Assembly: GCA_016935555.1 (NCBI GenBank)
Contig: JAFGQR010000141.1
Location: forward strand, 1 to 63,555
Direction: 5' to 3'
Origin: Verrucomicrobiota bacterium
GTDB lineage: Bacteria; Verrucomicrobiota; Verrucomicrobiia; Limisphaerales; JAFGQR01
DNA length: 63,555 nucleotides
In this document: positions 45,901-54,156 of the stretch, in pieces
Layout: the number at the start of each line of letters is the position of its first letter
How positions within the stretch are numbered: the stretch's first letter is position 1
Translations under genes and position numbers: made by a program
Notes under the pieces: generated by a model
What the model saw: only the letters and a program-made list of their open reading frames with translations
Databases searched by the model: none
Told to the model about the DNA's origin: nothing

Positions 45901-48900
45901 CGATCATCACGGGCCGGGTGCCGTCGGTGACGCCGTCATTGACCGTGCTGACGTCGCACGAGACGGCGTCCAGGCCGTCGGGGATGATGACCGCGGCGGG
46001 AACGGTGGCCTCGGTGGGATCGCTCGAGGTGAGCTGCACCGTCAGGGAGCCTGCCGTTCCGGTGTTGCGGGTGACGGTGGCGGTCGTCGCCGCCGTCCGG
46101 CCTTCGGCCACCAGCGTGCGTCCAAGCGTCACCGCCAACGCCGGGCCGTCGTCGTCGCTCACCGTCAGCCATTCCCCAGCCACTTCCGCGAGGCGGTGGC
46201 CGGACACGGGGTCGATCACCCAGGCGCCGATGAAGGTCGTCTTGGAGCCGTCGACGGCCTCGTTGTTGACGGCGGCCACCGGAAACGCCACCGCGGTTTC
46301 GTAGGGGGCAATGGCCACGCGCGCCGGGACGAGGGCCACGTCGGGTTGGGTGCTCTCCAGCTCCAGGGTCAGCGCCCGGCTGGTCGACGGTTCGCGCACG
46401 AGCGTCGCCGTCGTCGCCAGCGGCCCGGCGCCCTCGCTCACCTGGGTGGCGGCCAGCGTCAGGCGCACGGCCGGCAGGTCGTTGTCGAGCACCATCAGCG
46501 ACGCGACCCCGTCCTCGAAGCCCGTGGCGCTGGCGGTCAGGGCATAGGCGCGCGTCAGATCCGGCCACGCATCGTCAACAGGCAAAACCTGGAAGTCCGC
46601 GGAGGCGGCTCCGGGCGCGAGGGTGAGCGTCGCGGGAACCTGCACCCGGGCCGGATCCGAACTGCGCAGAAAGACCACGACCTCGTTGCTCGTCACCAGG
46701 TCGCGGGTCACGCTCGCGGACGCGGCCAGGCCCTCGGGAACCGTGGGCGCATCCAGCCAGAGCGTCAGCCTCGGCAGATCGGCATCGAGGACGGTGACCA
46801 GCGCTCCGCCGTTCTGATAGCCTTCGGCCCGGGCCACCAGCGAGACGAGGGAGTTGCCGCCGGGCGCGCCGTCGGCCAACGCCCTGATTTCGAACGCGGC
46901 GGAAGCATGCTGCGCGGGGATGACCACCTGGTTGGTGCAGGCCAGCGCCGCCGGCGCATCGTTCGACAGGCTCACCACAAGCGGCGCGCCGAGATCCCCG
47001 TTGCGCCACAGCCAGCCGCTGACGGGAGGCGCTCCCTCCGTGATTTCGACGACGGGCAGCTGGAGGTTCAGCATGGCGGGCAGCAGCGTGCTGTGGGTGG
47101 CCACGCCGGCATTGTTCGTCTCGTCGCTCTCCACCACCTCCTCGCCCGTGTCGGCCACCACCCGGAAGTGCAGATGGCCCGTGGGACTCGTGAAGGGCAG
47201 CATCACTTCCTGCGTGCGCGCAAGCCATGCGCCGGGGGGCAGGCTGTCGTTCGTGAAGACCAGGCTCGCCAGCAGGGTGTCGCCCCCCACCGCCCCCGTC
47301 GACCACAAAGCCACGCTCTCCCGCCATGTCCCCGCCACCGCGGCCGTCCCCGCGTTGGTGACGCTCCACACCACGGCCGCCGTCTTGCCCGGCGTGCCGG
47401 TGTCCGGCGCCAGCACCTCCCCCATCCGCAGGTCCGGCAGCGGCGGAAGCGTCAGGGAGATGACAGCGCTGGCCGTGTTGTTGGCCTCGTCGGCTTCCGG
47501 TTGGGCGCGGTTCGCGTCCGCGAACGCCACCAGGTGGTAGTCCCCGGACATCCAGCCGGCGCGGAGCGGCAGCGTCACGGTGGCGCTGTTCGTGCAACTC
47601 GCCCCCGCGCCCAGGGGACCGCCCGTGGTCGCGTTGCCGGTGAGGACGACGGACTGGGTGGAGAGAGTGGGCGTGGGCGACAGGTAGAGGGCGTCGCGCC
47701 AGACGCCGCCGGCGGTTGCGGAGCCGGCGTTGCGCACGGTCCATTGGACGAGGATGGCGTCGCCGAACCGCGCCGTGCCCGGGACCACGGTGAGGCGGTC
47801 GATCTGCAGGTCCGGAGAGGAGATGACGATGGCGTTGGTGGCGAGAAACGTGTTGTTCGTTTCCATGTCGGCCTCGAAGTTCTGCAGGAGGCTGTCGGCC
47901 ATCACGACGAAATGGCACGCGCCGCTGAAGTTGGTCGGCACAATGATGCGGTTCGTCACCGTGTGCGCCTCGCCGGCGCCGAGCAGGCCGGGCGCGGCGA
48001 AGTGGCCCAGCAGGATGTCGTTGCCAATCGCGCGGTCGCCCGAAAGATACAAGGCGTCGGAACGGGGCGCCTGAACAGCGTGGGCGCCTTGATTGGTCAC
48101 CGTCCACGCCACCTGGATGAGCGCGCCCACCACGGCGGCGGGTGGAGCCTGGAGATCGGCGACAATCAAATCCGCCGGCGGGGGCAGGGTGGTTTCGAGA
48201 ACGAAGGCATCTTCGCCGGCCTCGCCGTTGGCCAGGTCGCCATCCTGGTTCATGGGATTGCCCGCGGGATCCGTCACCCCGGGGCCGACCGCCAGCAGGT
48301 AGCTGCCGGGATTCGTCTGCGCGGCGAAGGAGATCCGCCACGTGGCGTTGGAGAGCCACTGGGGCGCATTCACGGAAATGGCTCCTCCGGGACCCGTGAA
48401 CGCCACGTCCGCGGCCGTGAAACTGCCGGCCGTCAGCGTCTCGCTGAACACCAGGACGAACTGGTTGAACGTGTGCCCCACCACGCCGGACGGGGACGCC
48501 GCAACCACCGAAGGGCCGCTCGAGAAGTGCGTTGCCAGGACGACGCCGTCGGCCAGGTGGGCGGCCGTAAATGCAATGCCGCCGCCGGCGTCGGCGCCCG
48601 CAAGCGACACGAACTCCCCGCTTCGCGAGCCGCAGGCGAGCACGCGAAAGACATGGGTCAGGGAGGGCACGTAATTGTTGATCCGGCGCACGTCGAGCAC
48701 GCCGTCCAGCCGGGCCACGCCGGCGACCGCCAGCTGGTCGAACTGCGTGCCCGCAGCCGGACCGCCGATCTCGGCGAAGAGCGTGCCTGCGGCGGTCTGG
48801 GTGTAATCCCCGTGCACCGTCAGGAGCCCGGCCGAGGTGCCGGGCTGCACGGCGGACGCGTTGAGGACATGGCCCTCGATCGTTCCCGAGCCGGAGAGTG

Positions 48901-51900
48901 TGCTGCCTTCCAGCAGCTCCAGCGTGGCCACCTTGACGCTGCTGCCGGCGGCAGTCGTGACTTTGGTGTTTGTGACCGGCAGCGGGCCGGCGCCGAGCCG
49001 GCTGGCGCCGCCGATGGTGAACAGCACCCCCGCCCCGGAGCCGGTCACCTGCTCCAACGCCGGAAGCGAGATGCGGCTCGAGGCGTCCGTGCGGAACTCG
49101 AGGGGGCCGCCCCCGTTCACCCCGCTGCCGCCGCCGGTGATCGTTCGCAGCCCGGAACAATCGATCTCGCCGCCGGCGCTTGCGGTGGCCAGGCAGCGCA
49201 GGGTGCCCCACGCGCTGAATAGAACCTCCATGTTGGTGAGCGAGGACAGGTCCAGCCGCGTGCCGGCACCCGCCGCGGAGAACAGGGTGCGCTGCTCGTT
49301 CATCGCAAGGTTGACCGTGGGCACGTACGATGTCACGGAAGGGGGCAGCACAAACGTGGCGCCGCCGCTGAGCAGGAAGCGCGACGAATCGATCGAAGCC
49401 AGCGTGCCGTGCTCGAGCACGCCGGCGCCGCTCAGCTCCAGGGTGCCGTTGTAGCAGTTCGTCAGCGCCCCCGCCGCAAAGCGCGCCCCGTTCGGGATGG
49501 TGAGACGGCAGGTTTCGATCGAGCCCAGGAGCGGCGCGTCGAGGATGCCTCCGGCGGGCAGCGCAAAGCGGGTGAGGACGGCGCTGCGGAGCTGCGGCAG
49601 GTCCACGCCCGGGGTGGCGCAGTTCATGTGGATCCCGGCGTTCACCCCGTTGAACTGGGTGAGCGAGTCAAGCCGGATCACGCTCGCGGCGTCGGCCCGC
49701 AGCTCCAGGGGGCCGCCGCCGTTGATGCCGCTCCCGCCCGCCGTGATCGCCTGCACCCCGGAAAGATCAATCTCACCGCCCCCGGTCGCCGTCACCAGCT
49801 GCAGCAGCCCGCCCCAGCCGCTGAATTGCGCGGTCAGCACCGTCAAGGACGACAGGTCCAGGCGCGTGCCCGTGCCGGCGGCGGCCATGATGGTGCGCTT
49901 CTCGTTCATGCCCATGCCGCCCGAGGAACTGTAGCGGGTCACCGACGCCGGCAGCGCGAAGACGGCCCCGCCGCTGAGGGCGAAACAGGTCAGATCCACG
50001 TTGGTCAGGGCCGGCAGGGCCACCGTCGCCCCGCCGTCGAGGGTCAATTGGCCGCTGGTGAAGGAGGTGGCTTGCGGCAACTCGAGGCGGCCGCCGTTGC
50101 TGGCGGCCAGGTGCGCTCCCCCGATCCAGGCCGGTCCGTTGCCGGTGAAGATGGCGGTGCCGGAAGCCGTCAGCCTGCGCCCGGGCGCCACGGTCAGGCT
50201 GCCGTTCACCCAGGAGTTGCTGGCCGTCACGGTGAAATCGCTGTTGGTGATCAGCAGGTCGCACGCGCACTGGACGGTGCGGACGGTGACGTTGCTGCGG
50301 CTCACGACGCTCGCGCCGGCCGGCAGGTCGATGACGGCGCTGTCGTCCGCGCCCGGCACCACGCCCGTCGTCCAGTTGGCCGGGTCCTGCCAGCTGACGC
50401 CGTCGCCGCCTCCGTCCCAATGCGCCACGTTGGTCGGGCCGATGACGGTGAGGTGGGCCACAGCGCTGGTGATCGAGCCGTACAGGTTGGTGATGACCAC
50501 CTGGTAGTTGCCCGCCTGGTCGGGAGTCACGTCGGCCAGTATCAGACTAGCCTGGGTGGCCCCGGCGACGTTCGTGGCGTCATGCCGCCATTGATAGCTC
50601 AACGGGAAACTGCCATTGGCGGTGACGCACAGCGTGGCGCTGCCGCCAGGCGGCACCACCTGCGCGCTCGGCTGCGCCAGGATGGTGGGCGCCACGCCCG
50701 GCGCGTTGGTGAGCGAGTCGGCGCGCAAGTCCAGCCGCGTCGCATAATACACCGGCTGCAGGACCAGGTCGGCGCCCAGGGCCAGGCCCTCCCAACTTGA
50801 GAATTGCCCGGCCAGCGAACCGAAGGTCACGACGCTGAACGCGTTGCTGAGCGCGGGCACGAAGGTGTTGCTCACCGAGACAGACAGCCCGCCGCTCAGC
50901 GCGGCCCGCCCGCTGATGGCCAGCCGGTCATGCTCCGCACCGGCGGCAAGCCCGCCGATCTCCACCGCCAGCCGTCCGTCAGCCGTTTGCGTGTAATCGC
51001 CCGTGAGAGTGAGCAGGCCCGCCGAAGCGCCAGGACTGACCAGCCCGCTGTTCTGGAAATGCAACCCCGCCCCGCCGAACGTGCCCGCGCCGCTCAGCTC
51101 CCCATGGGCCTCGTTCCAAAAGGAACTGCCCGCAAGGGTCACCGTCGTGGCGTTGACCCTGAACATGCCGGTGTTCCGATGCTCCGCCCCCGCCCGGCCC
51201 AGAGCCACCGGGCAGTTGCAGGTCACCACACCCGCGTTGCACAGTTCCGCGCTGACGGTTCGGCTGCCGCCGCTGCCCGCGTTGATTTCCAGCACGCCGC
51301 TCGAGGCGTTCACCAGCGCGCCCGTCACGTTCAAGATGCCCGCGTGGCCCGCGTCGGTCGACTCCAGTCGGATCGTGCCGTGGTTGGTAAACGTGCCGGC
51401 GGCGCTCAACACGCCGCTGCCGCCGGGATTGTTGCCGTGCACCCACAGGACCGTGTTGCTCAGGTTGTCCGTCCACAGCGTGCACGCGCCCCACAAATCC
51501 AGCGTGACCGGCGCCGCCGGCGATGCCGTCACGCGCACCGACGCCCCCCGCAGCCGAACCGGCCCCGCGATCGTCCCGCCCGCCGCCTCGAACGTCCCCT
51601 GAAGGTCGAGCGGGTATGCGTCGCCTTGCACCACCCCCTGATTGATGAAATGACCGGACACCTGGCGCGACCCGCCCGAGCCGGCCCGGCTCAGCACGAA
51701 ACCGCCAGCCGCATTGACGAAATTCGTCGAGACGACCAGCAGGGATTCGTAGGCGGCATTCGACGACTCGAGCCGGATGACGCCGTGGTTGGTGGAATCC
51801 GCGGTCGTGGCCAGCCGGGCATTGCCGCCGTCGTGGCGGCCGTGAACCCAAAGGGTGGCGCGGTTGACCAGGGAGCGGACCGTGCATGGGCTCGCAAGAA

Positions 51901-52117
51901 CAAGGGTCAAATTGGTGTCCGCCCCGTCCACCACCACGTCGTCGGACGGACCGGGCACGGCCCCCGTGCTCCAGTTGGTGGCGGCGGCCCACGGCTGTTC
52001 ACCGGTGTGGGGACCGACCCACGCGACAGTGGCGGCCGTGAGAGGGCCCGCAGCCGCCAGGGACCCGGCCGCCGCCGTTGCCACCAGGAGCCAATGGGAA
52101 ACGCAGATGATCTTCAT
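39920..52117 (-). CDS. giant secreted multi-domain protein (4065 residues; beta-helix-like, Ig, CARDB, Calx-beta-like, Cys-rich, cadherin-like)
   Basis: A signal peptide (HWLLVATAAAGSLAAAGPLT) leads into Gly/Asn/Thr-rich beta-helix-like stretches (about 30-470 and 560-1190) around one Ig domain (475-555). An Ig_5-like domain follows at about 1202. Three CARDB-type domains start near 1312, 1432 and 1559. Four consecutive Calx-beta-like repeats span about 1680-2095, each closing in a D-x-D-x-P-type boundary. A further CARDB lies at about 2095-2220. A carboxypeptidase-regulatory-like domain lies near 2525-2605. A unique Cys-rich segment spans about 2732-3020 (over 20 Cys). A fibronectin-like domain lies near 3530, two cadherin-like or Ig-like repeats at about 3592-3790, and a cohesin-like sandwich at about 3800. 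A C-terminal duplicated small domain ends FFRARQR. No protease or glycosidase site is seen. A surface adhesin or scaffold role is inference. The frame is intact over 12.2 kb, so it is under selection. Confidence 0.9.
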   Translation of the reverse strand: MKIICVSHWLLVATAAAGSLAAAGPLTAATVAWVGPHTGEQPWAAATNWSTGAVPGPSDDVVVDGADTNLTLVLASPCTVRSLVNRATLWVHGRHDGGNARLATTADSTNHGVIRLESSNAAYESLLVVSTNFVNAAGGFVLSRAGSGGSRQVSGHFINQGVVQGDAYPLDLQGTFEAAGGTIAGPVRLRGASVRVTASPAAPVTLDLWGACTLWTDNLSNTVLWVHGNNPGGSGVLSAAGTFTNHGTIRLESTDAGHAGILNVTGALVNASSGVLEINAGSGGSRTVSAELCNAGVVTCNCPVALGRAGAEHRNTGMFRVNATTVTLAGSSFWNEAHGELSGAGTFGGAGLHFQNSGLVSPGASAGLLTLTGDYTQTADGRLAVEIGGLAAGAEHDRLAISGRAALSGGLSVSVSNTFVPALSNAFSVVTFGSLAGQFSSWEGLALGADLVLQPVYYATRLDLRADSLTNAPGVAPTILAQPSAQVVPPGGSATLCVTANGSFPLSYQWRHDATNVAGATQASLILADVTPDQAGNYQVVITNLYGSITSAVAHLTVIGPTNVAHWDGGGDGVSWQDPANWTTGVVPGADDSAVIDLPAGASVVSRSNVTVRTVQCACDLLITNSDFTVTASNSWVNGSLTVAPGRRLTASGTAIFTGNGPAWIGGAHLAASNGGRLELPQATSFTSGQLTLDGGATVALPALTNVDLTCFALSGGAVFALPASVTRYSSSGGMGMNEKRTIMAAAGTGTRLDLSSLTVLTAQFSGWGGLLQLVTATGGGEIDLSGVQAITAGGSGINGGGPLELRADAASVIRLDSLTQFNGVNAGIHMNCATPGVDLPQLRSAVLTRFALPAGGILDAPLLGSIETCRLTIPNGARFAAGALTNCYNGTLELSGAGVLEHGTLASIDSSRFLLSGGATFVLPPSVTSYVPTVNLAMNEQRTLFSAAGAGTRLDLSSLTNMEVLFSAWGTLRCLATASAGGEIDCSGLRTITGGGSGVNGGGPLEFRTDASSRISLPALEQVTGSGAGVLFTIGGASRLGAGPLPVTNTKVTTAAGSSVKVATLELLEGSTLSGSGTIEGHVLNASAVQPGTSAGLLTVHGDYTQTAAGTLFAEIGGPAAGTQFDQLAVAGVARLDGVLDVRRINNYVPSLTHVFRVLACGSRSGEFVSLAGADAGGGIAFTAAHLADGVVLATHFSSGPSVVAASPSGVVGHTFNQFVLVFSETLTAGSFTAADVAFTGPGGAISVNAPQWLSNATWRISFAAQTNPGSYLLAVGPGVTDPAGNPMNQDGDLANGEAGEDAFVLETTLPPPADLIVADLQAPPAAVVGALIQVAWTVTNQGAHAVQAPRSDALYLSGDRAIGNDILLGHFAAPGLLGAGEAHTVTNRIIVPTNFSGACHFVVMADSLLQNFEADMETNNTFLATNAIVISSPDLQIDRLTVVPGTARFGDAILVQWTVRNAGSATAGGVWRDALYLSPTPTLSTQSVVLTGNATTGGPLGAGASCTNSATVTLPLRAGWMSGDYHLVAFADANRAQPEADEANNTASAVISLTLPPLPDLRMGEVLAPDTGTPGKTAAVVWSVTNAGTAAVAGTWRESVALWSTGAVGGDTLLASLVFTNDSLPPGAWLARTQEVMLPFTSPTGHLHFRVVADTGEEVVESDETNNAGVATHSTLLPAMLNLQLPVVEITEGAPPVSGWLWRNGDLGAPLVVSLSNDAPAALACTNQVVIPAQHASAAFEIRALADGAPGGNSLVSLVARAEGYQNGGALVTVLDADLPRLTLWLDAPTVPEGLAASASVTRDLVTSNEVVVFLRSSDPARVQVPATLTLAPGAASADFQVLPVDDAWPDLTRAYALTASATGFEDGVASLMVLDNDLPAVRLTLAATQVSEGAGPLATTATLVREPSTSRALTLELESTQPDVALVPARVAIAPYETAVAFPVAAVNNEAVDGSKTTFIGAWVIDPVSGHRLAEVAGEWLTVSDDDGPALAVTLGRTLVAEGRTAATTATVTRNTGTAGSLTVQLTSSDPTEATVPAAVIIPDGLDAVSCDVSTVNDGVTDGTRPVMIGAHAGGFVSGSSLLQVSDVDLPDLVVSIGSVPASADTESYVNLTYRIENQGLVAASNAWSTRVLRSDDPVLGDDVLVGNYAFSGAIQPGLYFQQTVPVRMPQAAGAYYLVIQTDVGNQVAETLEDNNTAVSPAPVQVRRAYQAAVQTDLDIAPAGTPVPLYGRAFRDTPDHPAPEGSLVNIHIAVRDTVRVIAALAGPDGGFTALWHPLPGEAGLYTIGAAHPGDAAAPVQDSFTLAGMKATPASPAVKVIEGTWVTNVLRIENLSDIPLSGLAAETVAAAANLEIAAALASEALDGYGSTLLTLAMTAQGTSPAQSSNHVRVTSLEGALLDVPLSVTVESLSPRLAASPGELNAGMLRGGQAAVEFDLANLGGAATGPLTVVAPAAAWFSVASTNPLASLGPGESNRVVLVLTPPADLPFGEYRGALAVDGAGCSLTVPFNFRALSEATGDLRVIAADEFTYYAEGAPRVAGAVVTVVDAVTGQAVTNGLTDSQGEFRAEGLREGYYDITVQAEKHAAYRGATLLKPGVTSDVQAFLSRQTVQYVWTVTKTVVEDRTRVSIETVFETAVPMPVVTLEPQVIDLADVTADVSQVDLKISNHGLIAASGFSLHFDSHPDWELKPLISEVGTLPPQSSLTVPVTIRRLQAAPAATVAARSGGGGCSIGARGCWSLVCGQTRNYCTPLQVLNAASGCGGLGGFVFSNAGAGGAHMNWPSLGGSVNCQTNQCNDPNFVQSCTELTYGMSVFESVAQYLKSFLESSPWFDDLEIKLSGGPQVCTCCDTGGEGWQIEGGLKLEIAAKFKYFLAGGEFKKAWSENGFDVEFKAVTGCPIRTGVNFSGYVKGSTVCHLEKPNVCGGVQLNLPLSFSCEVGGEISFKKNGQLVGKQGLMALAKIATGFTGKYEYCSSTGGAGQICWDGVKVSAGVECAFGGFNFNQNFTAEVAKPQCLPESPAQGLELEKQIIDDLERRGQWSTPDAWLKSPGVYLAAAALPASLTGATPAAAPGGDAICAQVRLQLDQSLVMARNAFQARLELSNRSGTSTLSNLHVFLTVLDTRRQSAADLFGIREPELSGLSAIDGTGQLAPETAGWVAWTLIPTSEAAPETETVYYVGGVMQFDLEGRSVAIPLTPAPITVHPDPKLVLKYFHQRDVFSDDPWTETVEPSIPYSLAAMVRNAGKGAATNVRITSAQPTVLDNQKGLLVDFKVLATEVAGRNLVPSLTAAFGDIGPGEIRIGRWLLVSSLQGLFVDYQASFEHLDGVTGKNLSLVDEVTIHEMIRLVQAQGAWEDGKPDFLVNDLPDAHDDPDTLYLSDGTTNPVQVVTAAAVTGSLSPTQLSVQIAAAAPDGWMYLRVPDPGGGEYRLRRVVRSDGMVIGLGTNVWTTDRTFVGLGLPPVREAVLHLLDNCSSGAYTLEYTPVPAPDTAPPSSAVAALPADSFEQILLQWSGTDAGGSGVAWYDLYVSVNDGAFTRWLEHARETAAFYPGAVGGTYAFYTVATDQAGNTEAPPTTPDATTRITLVNTAPSLTPGPDQAVDEGALVQIDNAAADAEAPPQTLTFSLGPGSPPGAVIHPTSGHITWQTGEHTGPGTHGFTVIVADSGWPALSATGQVTVVVREVNAPPSLAAVASQEIGENELLSITNAASDPDIPANALRFSLGPEAPPGAAIDPGTGIFLWEPTDTQGPSTNTISVVVTDNGSPPLSCTRTFTVVVHDTLSDFSVSLGSTNVFCGESNAVPVLLRSGPDLGEFTAVLEVPETRLTNLVLHSEPGEVASSLLVPLDARRLLLSVGLDGGASAQSGPRLVAHLGFVAVSNLPSAIAPLKLAGLLGTRLGGQVVSNGWAGNGRVIVVGQEPVLTAAAPPAATLYGKPGATYAVEYATNLVRPILWHALTNVTLDQRCAVLPGLPGDSPFLFLRAASVNAQPTLSLQKMSGAVFGFLLCGRAGGQYAILSTTNLGIPLEWPDRMDVTLTNACQTFSWTNQGDHQRFFRARQR

Positions 52118-52547
52118 AGGGATTCATGGGTCGCGCCCTCCGTTGGCAATGCTCGTTCGCAAACGTGTATGCTGTGGCGATAGGTTACCACACAGCCCCG
52201 AACAGCGCTCATGTTTCGACAGGAGCTTAGCAGTTACGGGGCCAGGATGCCGGGTTAGCTATCACGACCTTCCCGGCGTTGGCAAGCACGTTCCGCCCGC
52301 ACCGTTCCGCCACATCCAACCTCCTATAAAGCCCCCCAAAGCCATCATGAACACGAGCGTCTCACATTTCCCGGAAAAGCCCGGGTTGACCTCGAGTCTT
52401 CTCGCCGTCTCCTGCGCTCTGTGCGTTGCTGTCGCCCATTCGGGCTTCGGGGCCGAGTGATTTTCCAGATGGAACTCGCGCGCGATATCGGGATTCGAGC
52501 ATTGTGGTGGGGCGGGTCTTCGGTTCTATTGGGGCCGGGTGAACGCG
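52118..52547. other. spacer between the giant gene and the ABC exporter
   Basis: A divergent 430-bp region. It should contain the promoter of the 12-kb gene on the minus strand. On the plus strand TTGGCA at 52143 and TGTATG 17 bp later are a weak promoter-like pair. A 37-codon frame with a signal-like peptide lies inside and is listed separately. Confidence 0.45.
52347..52460 (+). CDS. very small ORF with signal-peptide-like sequence, possibly a truncated gene
   Basis: A 37-codon frame beginning ATG with a polar N-region and a hydrophobic stretch (SSLLAVSCALCVAVAHSG) that ends in FGAE before TGA. That is what the first exon-length of a secreted-protein gene looks like with a stop just after the cleavage site. 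It may be a decayed gene start or a genuine micropeptide. It lies 87 bp before the ABC ATPase start on the same strand. There is no strong ribosome-binding site. Confidence 0.3.
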   Translation: MNTSVSHFPEKPGLTSSLLAVSCALCVAVAHSGFGAE

Positions 52548-53315
52548 ATGCCGCCCCAACCCGGATCGGGAGGCGCCGAGGTGCTTTCGGTTGAGCGCCT
52601 CGGCAAGCGCTACGGCGCCACCGTCGCTGTGGACGGCGTCTCGTTCGCCGTGGGGCGGCGCGAGATTGTCGGGCTGCTGGGGCCCAACGGCGCGGGCAAG
52701 ACCACGATCCTGAACATGATCCTGGGGGTGCTCGAACCAAGTTCGGGCGCCATTCGGATCGAGGGCATCGATCTGGCGGCCCGCCGTTCCCGCGCCATTG
52801 CGCACACGAACTTTGCGGCGGTGTATGCGCCGCTTCCGGGCAACCTCACGGTGTGGCAGAACCTGCGCATCTTCGGGCTCATCTACGGCGTGCGCGGCCT
52901 GGCCGCCCGGATCGACACGCTGCTGGACCAGTTCGACCTGCGGCCGTTCCGCAACGTGAAATGCGGCGTGCTGTCGTCGGGCGAACAGACTCGCGCCAGC
53001 CTGGCCAAGGCGATGCTGAACCGGCCGCGTCTCCTGCTTCTCGACGAGCCGACCGCGTCGCTCGACCCGGCAACCGCCCGCGACATCCGCGCCAAGATCC
53101 GCGAGTTTGCCGGGCAGGGGACCGGCGGTGTGCTTTGGACTTCGCACAACATGTATGAGGTGACGGAGGTGTGCGACCGCGTGCTGTTTCTTTCCCGCGG
53201 CAACATCCTGCTTGCCGGCAACCCAAAGACCCTGCCCGCCGACCACGGCAAGACCACGCTCGAGGAACTGTTCATCACCGTGGCGCGCGAGCCGCTCACG
53301 CTGGGCATCCAATGA
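52548..53315 (+). CDS. ABC-2 type transporter ATPase
   Basis: A 255-residue nucleotide-binding protein. It shows Walker A at about 45-53 (GPNGAGKTT), the signature LSSGEQTRASLAKA, Walker B LLLLDEPTASLDPAT and the switch His in TSHNMYEV. This is the DrrA/CcmA/NodI-like class that pairs with ABC-2 permeases. The signature is LSSGE rather than LSGGQ, a normal variant of this class. A GTG nine bases upstream (52539) is an alternative start. Its stop overlaps the permease ATG (ATGA, 53312-53315). It may export the product of a neighbouring pathway, or lipids or polysaccharide; the substrate is unknown. Confidence 0.92.
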   Translation: MPPQPGSGGAEVLSVERLGKRYGATVAVDGVSFAVGRREIVGLLGPNGAGKTTILNMILGVLEPSSGAIRIEGIDLAARRSRAIAHTNFAAVYAPLPGNLTVWQNLRIFGLIYGVRGLAARIDTLLDQFDLRPFRNVKCGVLSSGEQTRASLAKAMLNRPRLLLLDEPTASLDPATARDIRAKIREFAGQGTGGVLWTSHNMYEVTEVCDRVLFLSRGNILLAGNPKTLPADHGKTTLEELFITVAREPLTLGIQ

Positions 53316-54124
53316 GGCGCGCCCGCCTCCATCGCCTTGCCGCCATCCTGCTCCGGCAGGTTTACCTGATGCGCGGCAGCCCGGCGCGGGTGTTGCCGCT
53401 GTTTGCGTGGGTGACGGTGGACATCCTGCTGTGGGGCTTCATCACCCGCTACCTCAACTCGGTCAGCTCACCCGGGTTCGACTTCGTCCCCGTGCTTCTG
53501 GGCGCGGTGCTGCTCTGGGATTTTTTCACGCGCGTGATGCACGGGGTGACGACGGCGTTTCTCGAAGACGTCTGGTCGCGCAATTTCCTGAACTTTTTTG
53601 CGTCGCCCCTTTCGATTGCGGAGTATCTGGGCGGCCTGGTGGTCACCAGCATTGCCACCAGCGCGGTGGGCCTGGGGGTGATGCTTGTCCTGGCGACCAC
53701 GGCGTTCGGGTTGTCGTGGTTTGCCTACGGCGCGATGCTGGTGCCGTTTTTACTGGTGCTTTTTCTGTTTGGGATTGCGCTTGGGATTCTGGGGACCGCG
53801 GTGGTCCTCCGGTTCGGGCCGGCGTCGGAGTGGCTCGTCTGGCCCGTTCCCGCGCTGCTCTCGCCGTTCGTGGGGGTTTTTTACCCGCTCTCGACCCTGC
53901 CCCTATGGATGCACTATCCCGCCCGCCTGCTGCCGCCCTCGTATGTGTTCGAGGGGGTACGGTCGGTCATTGCAGGGGGGACGGTGTCGGTGCCGGCGCT
54001 GCTGACAAGCGGGGGGCTTGCCCTGGCGGACATCCTGCTGGCCGGCTGGTGTTTTGCGCGCACGTACCGGCATGCCGTGCGCACAGGCCTGCTCGCCCGT
54101 TACAGCGCCGAGACGCTGAGCTGA
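53312..54124 (+). CDS. ABC-2 type transporter permease
   Basis: A 270-residue inner-membrane protein with six predicted helices, the ABC-2 layout. The segments VLPLFAWVTVDILLWGFITR, VLLGAVLLWDFFTRVMHGVT and LGVMLVLATTAFGLSWFAYG are membrane-spanning. PLSTLPLWMHYPARLLPPSYVF (helix 5-6 loop) carries the conserved Pro-rich ABC-2 signature. Translational coupling to the ATPase is by ATGA overlap. The pair forms a complete simple exporter. It is convergent with the beta-propeller gene, 32 bp apart. Confidence 0.92.
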   Translation: MRRARLHRLAAILLRQVYLMRGSPARVLPLFAWVTVDILLWGFITRYLNSVSSPGFDFVPVLLGAVLLWDFFTRVMHGVTTAFLEDVWSRNFLNFFASPLSIAEYLGGLVVTSIATSAVGLGVMLVLATTAFGLSWFAYGAMLVPFLLVLFLFGIALGILGTAVVLRFGPASEWLVWPVPALLSPFVGVFYPLSTLPLWMHYPARLLPPSYVFEGVRSVIAGGTVSVPALLTSGGLALADILLAGWCFARTYRHAVRTGLLARYSAETLS

Positions 54125-54156
54125 AACGCAGATCGCGCAGCCGCTCGAATTCGAGT

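Noticed and set aside
43769..49222. 1817-codon plus-strand frame inside the giant gene
   Set aside because: Arg/Gly/His-rich antisense shadow. It begins and ends without signals, while the minus-strand frame continues unbroken through recognisable domains.
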